From contig CM055101.1 in assembly GCA_029204225.1 (NCBI GenBank), positions 62,178,171 to 62,242,170 on the forward strand: a stretch of DNA of 64,000 nt, read 5' to 3'. The translations under genes and the position numbers were made by a program. Position 1 is the stretch's first letter; each line of letters starts with the position of its first letter. Of this stretch, positions 1-8,657 are shown piece by piece. This DNA is from Diphasiastrum complanatum (taxonomy: Eukaryota > Streptophyta > Lycopodiopsida > Lycopodiales > Lycopodiaceae). Under the pieces are notes generated by a model. It searched no databases. It had not been told where the DNA came from and worked only from the letters and a program-made list of their open reading frames with translations.

Positions 1-2520
1 ACAAATGCTCCAGCTACCTTTATGACCTTGATGAACAGTGTCCTCAGACCATACTTGGGTAAGTTTGTAGTCGTATTTTTAGATGACATCCTCGTCTACA
101 GCAAAACGAGGAAGGAGCATCTAAAACACCTCAGAAAGGTGTTTCGACTGCTCAGAAAGCATAAGCTTTATGCTAAACAATCCAAGTGTGAATTCTTCGT
201 TGAAGAAGTAGCATATTTGGGTCACATTATCTCTTCAGATGGGATTAAGATGGACCCAAATAAGGTTAAAGCCATACTCAGTTGGCTGAGACCTCAGAAT
301 ATTTTGGAACTTCAAATCTTTCTTGGTCTGGCGGGATATTACAGACGATTTGTCAAGGAATATGCTCAGATAGCAGTCCCTATGACAAATCTCCTTAAGG
401 GGAAGGGAAAGGAGTTCATTTGGGAGTCCGCACAACAGGAGAGCTTTGATGCTCTCAAAACAGCCTTAGCTACAGCACCAGTTTTAAAGGTCGTCGACCC
501 CAATCAGCCATTTGTGGTCGAAACAGATGCTAGCGACTTTGCAGTAGGTGCTGTGCTAACTCAGGGTGGACGACCAGTTGCGTTCGAGAGTAAAAAACTC
601 GAGCCAGCACAGACTAGGTATAGTGCCTATGAAAAGGAACTCTTTTCTATAGTCCATGCCCTTAAGACTTGGAGGCATTATTTGTATGGTGCCAACTTTG
701 AGGTCCTGACAGACCATGAGAGTCTCAGATACCTTTGCAATCAACCTGAGCTTAGAGGTCGGAAAGCTCGTTGGGCAGAGTTGATGCAAGAGTTTGACAT
801 GTCTATCAGATATAGGCGCGGAAAATTCAATACAGTAGCAGATGCCCTTAGCAGAATGCCTATGATAAACGAGCTGAGTTTTACTCAGATTCGTAATGAG
901 TTACTCGAGTCCTTGAGAGGGAAATGCCAGCATGATGCATTCTTCTCTATTATCTGGAACTCAGTCCAGAACAGACAGTTACAGACTCCAGAACCAGTTC
1001 CCGGGGCTGGTGCCAGTTCATCCAAGAATACGGCAGTTTCCGTTGAGGATGATGATGAGTCCGAGTATACGTCGTCAGATGACGTTGAGGATTCTGAGCC
1101 TGTATCACCCAAGCAAACCCCAGTGGTTGAGGGTCAGTTGACTCAAGGATTCAAATGGAAACAGTATTCCATTCAGGATGAGTACTTGCTCTATAGAGAT
1201 AGAGTATGTGTCCCCAATTCAGAGGATTATAGGCAGCAGGTCCTATATGAATGTCATGACAATCCTAGCGCGGGACACCCAGGCATACAGAAGACCTATG
1301 AGCTTCTTCGTAGGCAATTTTTCTGGCCCAGTATGAAAAAGGACGTCCACCAGTATGTAACCAGTTGCCAGAAATGTCAAGTAAATAAAGCAGAGCGTTT
1401 AAAGGCAGGAGGGTTGTTGCATCCCTTAGAAATACCAGCTGGTAAATGGGAGAGTATCTCCATGGATTTTATAGTAGGCCTGCCTAAAACCCAAAAGGGT
1501 AATGACGCTATATGGGTCACAGTTGACCGTCTGACCAAAATGGCTCATTTTATTCCGACCAAAACAACCGTTAGAGCTCCAGAGTTAGCGAGGTTGTTTG
1601 TAGACGGGCTATTTAAATTGTACGGTCTACCTTCCGGCATAGTCAGCGACCGGGACAGTAAGTTTACTGGAAATTTTTGGAAGGCAGTATTCCATCATCT
1701 CCATACTAAACTTAATATGAGTACCACCGACCATCCACAGACGGACGGTCAAACAGAAAGGGTAAATCAAGTGCTGGAGGATATGCTTCGTGCATACGTC
1801 AGCAAGAGGCAGACTAATTGGGAGGAGTATCTCTCGATATTAGAGTTTGCTTACAACAGTACCAAACATTCAGCTACGGGATACAGCCCATTTATGCTGA
1901 TGTACGGTTTTCAGCCACGCTCACCCACAGCTGTAGGGTTTAAACAAGAAAAAGTTGAAGTAGCCAGAAACTTTTTAGAAGACCTAAACCAGATGATAGA
2001 ACATGCTAAGCGTAGCATTAGACAATCCCAGGATCGAGCCAGGCATTATGCAGATCCACACAGACGGGATGTGCAGTTCTCCACTGGTGAGAGAGTCTAC
2101 TTGAGAGTCCCAGTTGACTCTAAAACCCTCAAATCAGGAGTGTGTGCTAAGTTGTCTCCAAGGTATTGTGGTCCCTTTACCATCAGTAGGAGACTAGGCG
2201 AGGTCACCTATGAACTAGAACTCCCACACAGCAATAAGGTTTTTCCAGTTTTTCATGTAAGTCAGTTACGAAAAGCCTTAACCAGATCAGATAATCTGGT
2301 AGGGGACAGTGTTCTAGTTCTCCCATTGGATCCTCAACAACCTCCACATGAACCAGAGGAAATTCTTGATAGTAGAGAGACGCAGACTCGTCATACTCTA
2401 TACCGAGAATATCTGGTTAAGTGGAATGATCAGCCTGTTGAGAATGCCACTTGGGAAAGAGGCAGCGTCCTTCGCAAGATTTTTCCAGACTTTGTCTTAG
2501 AGGACCAAGACGGTTCTTAA
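1..2520 (+). CDS. Ty3/gypsy chromovirus pol, 3' part (RT end, RNase H, integrase, chromodomain)
   Basis: The reading frame is open from base 1, so the 5' part (gag, protease, most of RT) lies outside the window; the stop is TAA at 2518-2520. Counting from the Met at 22, the RT active-site motif FLDDIL is near residue 20, RNase H starts with [10 protein letters not shown] near 167, an acidic Ser-rich linker follows, and the integrase zinc finger (H-H-C-C, CQKC near 450) leads into the catalytic core, with D in SMDFIVGLP (about 481), D in SDRDSKF (about 542) and E in GQTERVNQ (about 579). A chromodomain ([16 protein letters not shown]) closes the protein near 797-813. Domain order RT-RH-IN-chromodomain is diagnostic of a gypsy chromovirus. 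No frameshift or stop was seen in 840 codons, so the copy looks young. The protein would copy element RNA and integrate the cDNA; the chromodomain probably guides insertion to marked chromatin. Confidence 0.95.
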   Translation, partial: TNAPATFMTLMNSVLRPYLGKFVVVFLDDILVYSKTRKEHLKHLRKVFRLLRKHKLYAKQSKCEFFVEEVAYLGHIISSDGIKMDPNKVKAILSWLRPQNILELQIFLGLAGYYRRFVKEYAQIAVPMTNLLKGKGKEFIWESAQQESFDALKTALATAPVLKVVDPNQPFVVETDASDFAVGAVLTQGGRPVAFESKKLEPAQTRYSAYEKELFSIVHALKTWRHYLYGANFEVLTDHESLRYLCNQPELRGRKARWAELMQEFDMSIRYRRGKFNTVADALSRMPMINELSFTQIRNELLESLRGKCQHDAFFSIIWNSVQNRQLQTPEPVPGAGASSSKNTAVSVEDDDESEYTSSDDVEDSEPVSPKQTPVVEGQLTQGFKWKQYSIQDEYLLYRDRVCVPNSEDYRQQVLYECHDNPSAGHPGIQKTYELLRRQFFWPSMKKDVHQYVTSCQKCQVNKAERLKAGGLLHPLEIPAGKWESISMDFIVGLPKTQKGNDAIWVTVDRLTKMAHFIPTKTTVRAPELARLFVDGLFKLYGLPSGIVSDRDSKFTGNFWKAVFHHLHTKLNMSTTDHPQTDGQTERVNQVLEDMLRAYVSKRQTNWEEYLSILEFAYNSTKHSATGYSPFMLMYGFQPRSPTAVGFKQEKVEVARNFLEDLNQMIEHAKRSIRQSQDRARHYADPHRRDVQFSTGERVYLRVPVDSKTLKSGVCAKLSPRYCGPFTISRRLGEVTYELELPHSNKVFPVFHVSQLRKALTRSDNLVGDSVLVLPLDPQQPPHEPEEILDSRETQTRHTLYREYLVKWNDQPVENATWERGSVLRKIFPDFVLEDQDGS

Positions 2521-2531
2521 GGGGGAGGGAG
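2519..2531 (+). promoter_or_regulatory. Polypurine tract before the 3' LTR
   Basis: A 13-base all-purine run (aagggggagggag) overlaps the pol stop codon and directly precedes the LTR TG. Its position and composition fit the plus-strand DNA primer of an LTR retrotransposon. Confidence 0.85.
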
Positions 2532-2889
2532 TGTTACGAGCTCGTAACCAGTGCCGAACCCTAGAGAACACAGATAGGTCAGATACCACAGTCAGGGTCG
2601 TGTCCAGCGTACATGACCAACAGGGCAAGACAGTGTGAGTAGTGTGCCCCAGCACGGTCCATAGCCATGGCGGGCCTAACACAGCCTAGGGACCCTGTCA
2701 GCAGGATAGGGCCCCCAGTTGGGTCCCGACGTGCAGTCGGCCACGTCAGTGCCACGTGGCCGACACTTGGCAGTAGCATGCTACCAGTCCTCACACTGGG
2801 CTAGGAGGGGCTTACTCTATATCAGGGAGTAGGCAAGGTTGGGTGGATCAGTTAGTGTTTGCCCTACTGTGGTGTTAGGATCTATTACA
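2532..2889 (+). repeat. 3' LTR of the gypsy chromovirus
   Basis: The LTR starts with TG right after the polypurine tract and is proposed to end at ...ATTACA (2889), where hAT transposase sequence begins. Its first bases contain a perfect 16-bp palindrome (2533-2548). A TATA-like stretch (ctctatatca) is near 2815. The end is inferred from the junction with hAT coding sequence, because the other LTR is outside the window. If right, the next five bases (atagg, 2890-2894) should be the target duplication. Confidence 0.7.
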
Positions 2890-5800
2890 ATAGGCCCCCA
2901 GCATGTCGTTACGGTGGTGACGGACAATGCCAGCAACTGTGTTCAGATGGGTGTCCTGCTAGAGGCCGAGTTCCCTCACATCGTCCATACCCCCTGTGCG
3001 GCGCACGGCATAGACCTTTTGATGGGGGACATAGGTGCACTTCCTTGGGTTAGAGCCATTGTCCGCGAGGCCCTCTTCCTGGTGACCTTTGTCACCAGGA
3101 AGAGGCGTGTTCTTGCCATGTTTCGAGTGTTTAGCCATTTGGACCTCCGTAAGCCATCCCCCACACGCTTTGCATTCGACCTGGTGGTCATCGACCGTCT
3201 GATCAGGTGCAGGGCACAGCTTCTACAGATGGTTGCCAGTGATCTTTGGCGTGCCGGTACGTTTCAGCACACGGAGGATGGGGAGCACTTTTCTTCCACG
3301 GTGAGGGGAGACCAGTTCTGGAGGGATGCACAGACATTGTCAGGACTGCTTTGACCACTCTACATTGTGCTCCACATGGCTGACAGCGAGGGGTCCACAC
3401 TTGGACTGGTGTCTGACCTCATACACCGGATCGAACAGTTCCTGCAGCTGCCCATCTTGCAGCCAGAGAGGTAAGCAGTACGGTGTTGTAATTGGTCTTT
3501 ATTTTTCAGTGTGTACTAGTTTGTTTTTTCCAAAATTTGCTTCGATTTCGTGCAGGATGACGGAGCTGAGGTTCATATGGGAGACGCGGTGGAACTACTT
3601 TCACAGGAGTATCCACAGCGTTGCACACATCTTGCATCCCCTCTTCCTTTCTCCGACACAGATATCAGACAGGGAGCTCGAGGCGGATTGGCTTGAGTAC
3701 ATCTACAGGGTGGGTCCACACATTGGCTTGGATCCTATCAGACTCATGGAGGAGTTAGCTGCATTTCGTTTCGGGATGGGCACGTTCGGTCACCTTTTGC
3801 TCAGGATCCAGAGAGGAGGCAGCTCCCCATTACCTGGTGGACCATGTTCGGTAGCACCTATCCCTCCATACAACGTCTTGCACTGCGTGTCCTTTCACAG
3901 GTATGCATCTCATCTCATCCTCCCTTGCTGTGTTTCGTTGACGTTCCACCCGTGCTCTTGTGCTGAACCATTTCATTGCACGTACCACAGGATTGCGCTG
4001 CCTCCGTGTGTGAGCGTAATTAGAGCACATGGGCCCTCGTTCACACGAGGAGAAGAAACAGGCTGTCAGTGAGTCAGCTAGAGCGGTTGGTGTTCTGTAG
4101 CACCAACGCACGTCTCGCCAGGAGACTGCCGACCATTACGAGCGCATTGCAGGTGATGGGCTTTTCTCCCATAGCATGTTGGTTGACGTCTCACTAAAAT
4201 GTAGGTTTCAATTTTTGATAAAATTGTTGTGCTGACACGCTCAATTTTGACCTTGCAGACGAAGATATCTGATTTGGAGCGCCAGGTTGACTTGCCTACA
4301 GACAGCGTCCATCTCATGCCTGCAGATGACTTGGGCACACAGTTAATGGCAGAGAGAGAGAGGGAGCTTGCTGAGATGAGAGAGAGATAGCTTGGGCTTG
4401 AGCACAGAGAGCCCCCATTGTATGAGGCCGATGAGCCAGTGTCAGAGGATGAGCATGATGAGGATGAGCCCATTCGGGTTGTGTTTGCCAGATCAGAGAG
4501 GGATGAGGCAGATGATACAGGTGCAGGGCACACGCCACGGGCAGGGGTCACAGGTGCATCGGGTGGCAGAGGTGGGGCACATGGCACAGGTTATACCGGG
4601 AGACAGGCAGGGCACACAGGGGGGGGCAGTGGCATACCTACCTATGTCGACATGATGGAGGAGGCTCTCGATAGAGGGCAGAGTGATTTAGATGCCGGTC
4701 CCGCAGCTGTTTGGATGAGTGCAGTACAGAGTCATGGCCGTTACTACGACAGCGCACCAGAGGAGGCACCAAATGACTTTGATTGCACAGATTGGGGGGC
4801 CATGCAGGGTCTACAAGGTGCACGTGATGAGGCACAAGATGAGGCACGGGTTGATTCAGGGGATGGTGCACAGGATGATTTAGGGGATGGTGCATAGGAT
4901 GAGGCTCAGAGCCCAGAGCATTTGTATTCAGATCCCTAGTTGGACGACTTGATTGCCACATTGGATTCAGAGGCTCAACATATGCCGTGTCAGGGCACGC
5001 CCTTCATCTCTTGCCAGCATGCCATACACAGAGTCCCAGCCAGAGCATCCGCACGAGGTGTCTACAGTTCCTCCAGCTCCTCAGAGGGTATATGTGCGCC
5101 GCACAGCTCCTCCAGTGCCACCGATGCCATTCAGGCCTGTAGCCCCTCCATAGCCATGCACTTCTGCAGCACTAGGTCTCCATGGCAGGCCACCATCTGT
5201 GCCCAGGTTTTCTCTTGCAGCGCCCACATCCACAGTGGCTCCTCCAGCTGCTCCTCCAGTGGCAGCACCCACTCCACATCCTCCTCCTTTGGCAGCACCC
5301 AGTCCACTTGCTCCCCCTTGGGCAGCACCCAAGATGTACCAGTACCGGCCACCGCAGCGCCCCTTTTAGTACATATCGCCGCTGTACTCGCCTCCTGCAC
5401 AGTTAGTTTCTCCACCTGCAGTACCCCCACGGGCACACACTCCACGAGCTCATCCTCCTCGCTCAGGTGCACAGGGAGTTCCCTCTTTGGCTTCCCTATC
5501 CCAGCCGGCCTCATCTTGGGCCCAGCCTAGCCAGCCAGGTGATTTGCATGGGGGTGATGAGGCATTGACAACTCCTCTTGTTCGCAAGAGACCAGGAAGG
5601 CCCAAGGGTGCACCGAACAAGAAAGGCAAGGCACAGAAACTGCCAGGGAAGAGAGGACGACCACTCAGGGCTCCAGGTACAGCTAGAGGTGCAACATTAC
5701 AGCCAGCTGGAGGAGGTGTTGTTGGTTTGGCTTGCTTGGGGGCTGATGCGGAGGCAGATTGGGATGATGCTAGTGACGAGTCCTCTTCCTTGGATACACA

Positions 5801-5903
5801 GCCCATGCCAGTTCTAGACAGGCACAAATATCGACTGCGAGAGTCAGCTCGGGGCCCTGAGTTGTCTCCAGAGCTTTCGTTTGAGTCAGAGCCAGAGCAT
5901 TGA
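2890..5903 (+). pseudogene. hAT transposase (DUF659, hAT C-terminal domain, AT-hook tail), copy A, 5'-truncated
   Basis: Four exons fit GT-AG rules: to 3470, 3556-3900, 3991-4152 and 4259-5903. Exon 1 has the DUF659 core with VVTDNASN and PCAAHGIDLL. Exons 2-3 hold the hAT C-terminal region (GSTYPSIQ-like, then SVCERN-like followed by RLARRL). Exon 4 is a long, low-complexity tail: acidic and Glu-rich, then Gly-rich, then Pro-rich, ending with AT-hook-like blocks (KRPGRPKG near 5590, KRGRPLR near 5655) and a Ser/Glu-rich terminus. In-frame stops (for example 3352-3354, 4388-4390, 4897-4899, 4937-4939) show decay. The exon boundaries match copies B and C. The protein would bind element ends and cut DNA in the nucleus; the AT-hook tail is an unusual addition to the hAT plan. 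Confidence 0.85.
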
Positions 5904-6418
5904 TTGTGGCTCTGTTGTTTCAGTTTCAGTAGTTTGTCTCTAGTAGACGGTCTACCATTGTACTCAGATCATTTTTCACATTATATACAGTGTTTGGCGT
6001 ACTTTATTTGCTGCGCATTGTGCGTACGTCGCTCTGTACATGTGATGCTGTATTTTCAATTTTATGTCAAATTCTATGTTCGTGTGTGAATCTTATTCAA
6101 CTAATTTTGATTGAAGTGAATGGTAGCGTCACATAAATGCACCTATATCATGAGCACAACAATTACCCCTACACCCCAAACGACATTTCATAAACACGAA
6201 TAATACATTTGCATTTTACAGAGATTGCATTTCACATGACCAGGCTCGTGTTGCACAAAAAACAACTTGATATTGATTCAGCCGTTGTATAAAAATAACA
6301 TTACATATCCTGTCTTTTTTTAAGCAGCCATCTAGTTATTTGCCGCGCCCTAAACTGCCGAAAACTACATAGCAACAGTCTGCCACATACCGCTGGACCT
6401 TATCTATTCTAAACATTC
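5904..6418. other. Intergenic space between convergent transposase and small gene
   Basis: This 515-bp AT-rich stretch separates the transposase stop from the stop of the minus-strand small gene. It must hold the 3' ends of both transcripts. It is recognisable again at about 6777-7117 (tandem duplication), 37392-37900 (reverse orientation), 11212-11490 and 51640-51922, so it travels with the element. No other gene is visible. Confidence 0.6.
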
Positions 6419-7475
6419 CTACTGATCCTCCACCGACTCCTTGCCCTCGTCAGGTGCATTGTTTTGTTGCTCTCGCTCTGCCTCCCGGTTAGCCCGAGCT
6501 GCCTCTTGGTTAGCCCGACGTCTGGCCGCCCTTTCCCTGACCATGATGAGCTGCCGTCGTGTGAAGTTCATTCCGATCTGCTCATGCAAATCCAGCTCGA
6601 CAGCGGGGACAGAAGCCACAGCGGGGGTGGGTGGCTCCGGTTCCGGATTTCTCTGCCGAGTCTGTCGCAGCATCTCTTGGATATCTGCCTCTTGCTTCCG
6701 ATGTCTATCGTTGTGCCTTCGAATATCTTCCTCAAGCTTCCTCCTAGCTTCGCCCTCGGGCTTCAGTGGTATGCGCGTGAATCTTATTCAACTAATTTTG
6801 ATTGAAGTGAATGGTAGCTTCACATAAATGCACCTACATCATGAGCACAACAATTACCCCTACACCCCAAACGACATTTCATAAACACGAATAATACATT
6901 TGCATTAAAAAAAAGTATAGAGATTGCATTTCACATGACCAGGCTCGCGTTGCACAAAAAACAACTATATATTGATTCAGCTGTTGTATCAAGATAACAT
7001 TACATATCCTGTCTTTTTTTAAGCAGCCATCTAGTTATTTGCCGCATCCTAAACTGTCGAAAACTACATAGCAACAGTCCGCCACATACGGCTGGACCTT
7101 ATCTATTTTAGACATTCCTACTGATGCTCCACCGACTCCTTGCCCTCGTCAAGTGCATTGTTTTGTTGCTCTCGCTCTGCCTCCCGGTTAGCCCGAGCTG
7201 CCTCCTGGTTAGCCCGGCGTCTGGCCACCCTTTCCCTGACCATGATGAGCTGCCGTCGTGTGAAGTTCATTCCGATCTGCTCATCCAAATCCAGCTCGAC
7301 GGCGGGGGAAGGGGCCACAGCGGGGGCGTGTGGCTCCGGTTCCGGATTTCTCTGCCGAGTCTGTCGCAGCATCTCTGCAATGTCTGCCTCTTGCTTCCGA
7401 TGTCTTTCGTTGTGCCTTCGGATATCTTCCTCGTGCTTCCGCCTGGCTTCGCCCTCGGGCTTCGGTGGTATGCGC
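6086..7475. repeat. Direct tandem duplication of the small gene and its 3' flank (about 690 bp x 2)
   Basis: The sequence from about 6086 (gtgaatcttattcaacta) to 6776 is repeated from 6777 to about 7475 with a few percent mismatch. Each unit holds the 3' intergenic stretch plus most of the minus-strand small gene. The junction falls inside the 5' end of the first gene copy and removes its start, so only the outer copy (7118-7483) is complete. Confidence 0.85.
6419..6773 (-). pseudogene. Small charged coiled-coil-like protein gene, inner copy, start lost
   Basis: On the minus strand the frame reads from RIPLKPEGEARRKLEED through MLRQTRQRNPEPEPP to ARRRANQEAARANREAEREQ and a stop at 6419-6421. 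It matches the complete copy at 7118-7483, but the first residues are cut off by the tandem-duplication junction near 6773, where the reading frame meets a stop. No start codon or leader remains. Confidence 0.7.
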
Positions 7476-7483
7476 TCTGCCAT
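7118..7483 (-). CDS. Small highly charged, coiled-coil-like protein (element gene 2), about 121 aa
   Basis: The proposed start is the ATG at 7483 (MAERIPPKPEGEARRK), because this point is shared with copies at 32136 and, with the start codon changed, 37031. The N-terminal third is Arg/Glu/His-rich (EEDIRRHNERHRKQEADI), a Pro-rich linker follows (NPEPEPHAPAVAPSPAV), then ELDLDEQIGMNF, and a long Arg/Ala/Glu helix (RRANQEAARANREAEREQ) that should form a coiled coil. No signal peptide or membrane segment is seen. It lies convergent to the transposase and about 0.5 kb from its stop when the tandem duplication is discounted. I recognise no family. Its repeated presence in the same position suggests an element-borne accessory protein, perhaps DNA-binding or transposase-binding; that role is inference. 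Confidence 0.65.
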   Translation of the reverse strand: MAERIPPKPEGEARRKHEEDIRRHNERHRKQEADIAEMLRQTRQRNPEPEPHAPAVAPSPAVELDLDEQIGMNFTRRQLIMVRERVARRRANQEAARANREAEREQQNNALDEGKESVEHQ

Positions 7484-8043
7484 CTCGATCGACCTTCTCC
7501 TCACAACGCCCTGGTCCTTGAACACCCTCTCACAGCACCTTGGCTCTCAAACAGCCTCTCACAGCCTGTCACCGGCTCTCGCTTGCTCTCTCACTGTCTA
7601 TCACTAGCTCTCTCACAGCCTCTGAAAATGCCGACCACAATGGCATTCTGAGTGCTTATTTATCCCCACAGCCTGATCAGCCATGTGGATCCCCATCATC
7701 CCTCCATGTGCCTCTGTACCTGCCCCCATGTGATGCTCCCCCCCTGTGTTGCTCTCCCATTGGCCCCATGGTCTGCTCACCCACAGTGCCCATATGCCGT
7801 TGCACCAGTCCCCTGCACCATGTATTGTAGCCTCTTTTTTTACACCCAGAACCCCTTTTTTTTTCCATTTTTTTGACCTATTTTGGTAGGTAATAGGCAA
7901 AAAATAAATATTAAAAATATTAAAAAAAAAAAATTTAAATATGGTACCGCCTTGGTACCGCGGATCCCAGGGCGGTACCGTACCGGCGGTACCACTGATA
8001 TGGTACCGGCAGTACGATACCAGCGGTACCAAAGGCCACTATG
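7484..8043 (-). promoter_or_regulatory. Upstream region and 3' terminus of copy A: GA-rich leader, 85-bp repeat, GGTACC subterminal repeats
   Basis: Reading away from the small gene (minus strand) there is a leader full of CTGTGAGAG and GAGAGC motifs (about 7500-7640), then one to two units of an 85-86-bp G-rich repeat (about 7677-7830), then a poly(T)/poly(A) AT-rich spacer, then a block of GGTACC, GGATCC and GCGGTACC motifs (about 7940-8030), and the end CATAG (8043-8039). The same order occurs in the + direction at 31485-32135. The block must contain the small-gene promoter; the GGTACC motifs are good candidates for transposase-binding sites. Confidence 0.6.
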
Positions 8044-8657
8044 ATATGTAATAGATGCATCGAATCGCGATTCGCAACCCAGAATTGCAAATTTTTTTTT
8101 TTTTTTTTTTTTATGGCTGAATCAATGGTCAAACCAGCGTTTTGCCTATCAGAAGTGCAGTAGATGAGGCACAAAGAGATCTTATTTTCAGTAGCTATCT
8201 GGTTGTCATTTGCCCTGGTTTTCAGTAAATGTTAACGCTACAGTTTGGACTATCAACTGTATGGATGATGATCACTTTCGCAATCGTTTCACTGGAGATG
8301 TGAGTGCAATGTACATACAGTTGGGGGCATAAATATTGGGCCCTTGTCGGCGCGCATTTGGACCCCATTTTTATCTACAGGGGGGTGGTAGCATTTTTAT
8401 CTACAGTGTCTATATAGCAGGAAGCTCTAGGGGGTTCAGGGGGCGGAAACGGGGGGTGGTAGCCCCCCGAGAAACAAGGGGTCCGGAAGGCAGTAGCCCC
8501 CCCCAACGGCAAACTACACAGTCATAATGCTCTCAATCAGAGCTTTCATCTGATACCCATATTGCCCAAATTTAAAAAAAAAAAAAACTATTCTGCGCGA
8601 TTTTGGGAAAATCTCGAAACGCGTTTCTGAATCCCGATTCTGAATGATAGTGCACTG
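8044..8657. other. Non-coding block between copies A and B, possibly a small MITE-like insertion
   Basis: The left part has a perfect 14-bp palindrome (cgaatcgcgattcg, 8061-8074) and a poly(T) run. The right part (about 8572-8648) has a poly(A) run and, on the minus strand, a related aatcgggattc motif. Paired AATCG-GATTC ends would fit a small inverted-repeat element, but no target duplication was found. Inside are a dispersed repeat also present near 45924 (about 8228-8313) and a segment with many GGGGG/CCCCC runs (about 8380-8510). No gene is seen. Confidence 0.4.

Larger units (their letters stand above)
2890..8043 (+). mobile_element. hAT-like two-gene element, copy A (GGTACC family, 5' part missing)
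   Basis: Copy A starts inside the DUF659 region of the transposase and runs to a terminal inverted repeat ending ...GGCCACTATG at 8043. The layout is transposase exons (+) to 5903, a 515-bp intergenic stretch, a duplicated minus-strand small gene (6419-7483), a GA-rich leader, part of an 85-bp repeat, and a GGTACC-rich terminus (about 7940-8030). On the minus strand the end reads CATAGTGGCC. The same end, with CATAG and the same order of GGTACC motifs, occurs at 31485, where an 8-bp target duplication confirms it as a true element end. The missing 5' half is probably beyond the window, separated by the gypsy insertion at 1-2889. Confidence 0.8.

Noticed and set aside
4940-5530. Ser/Cys-rich 196-codon ORF overlapping the transposase tail
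   Set aside because: It is a shifted frame of the Pro-rich transposase exon; the frame homologous in copies A and C is the Pro-rich one.
6441-6827. Plus-strand ORFs over the small gene (also 7124-7651)
   Set aside because: They are antisense shadows; the minus-strand frame is the one conserved between copies, and the equivalents at 32136 and 37031 lie on the opposite strand with the same protein.
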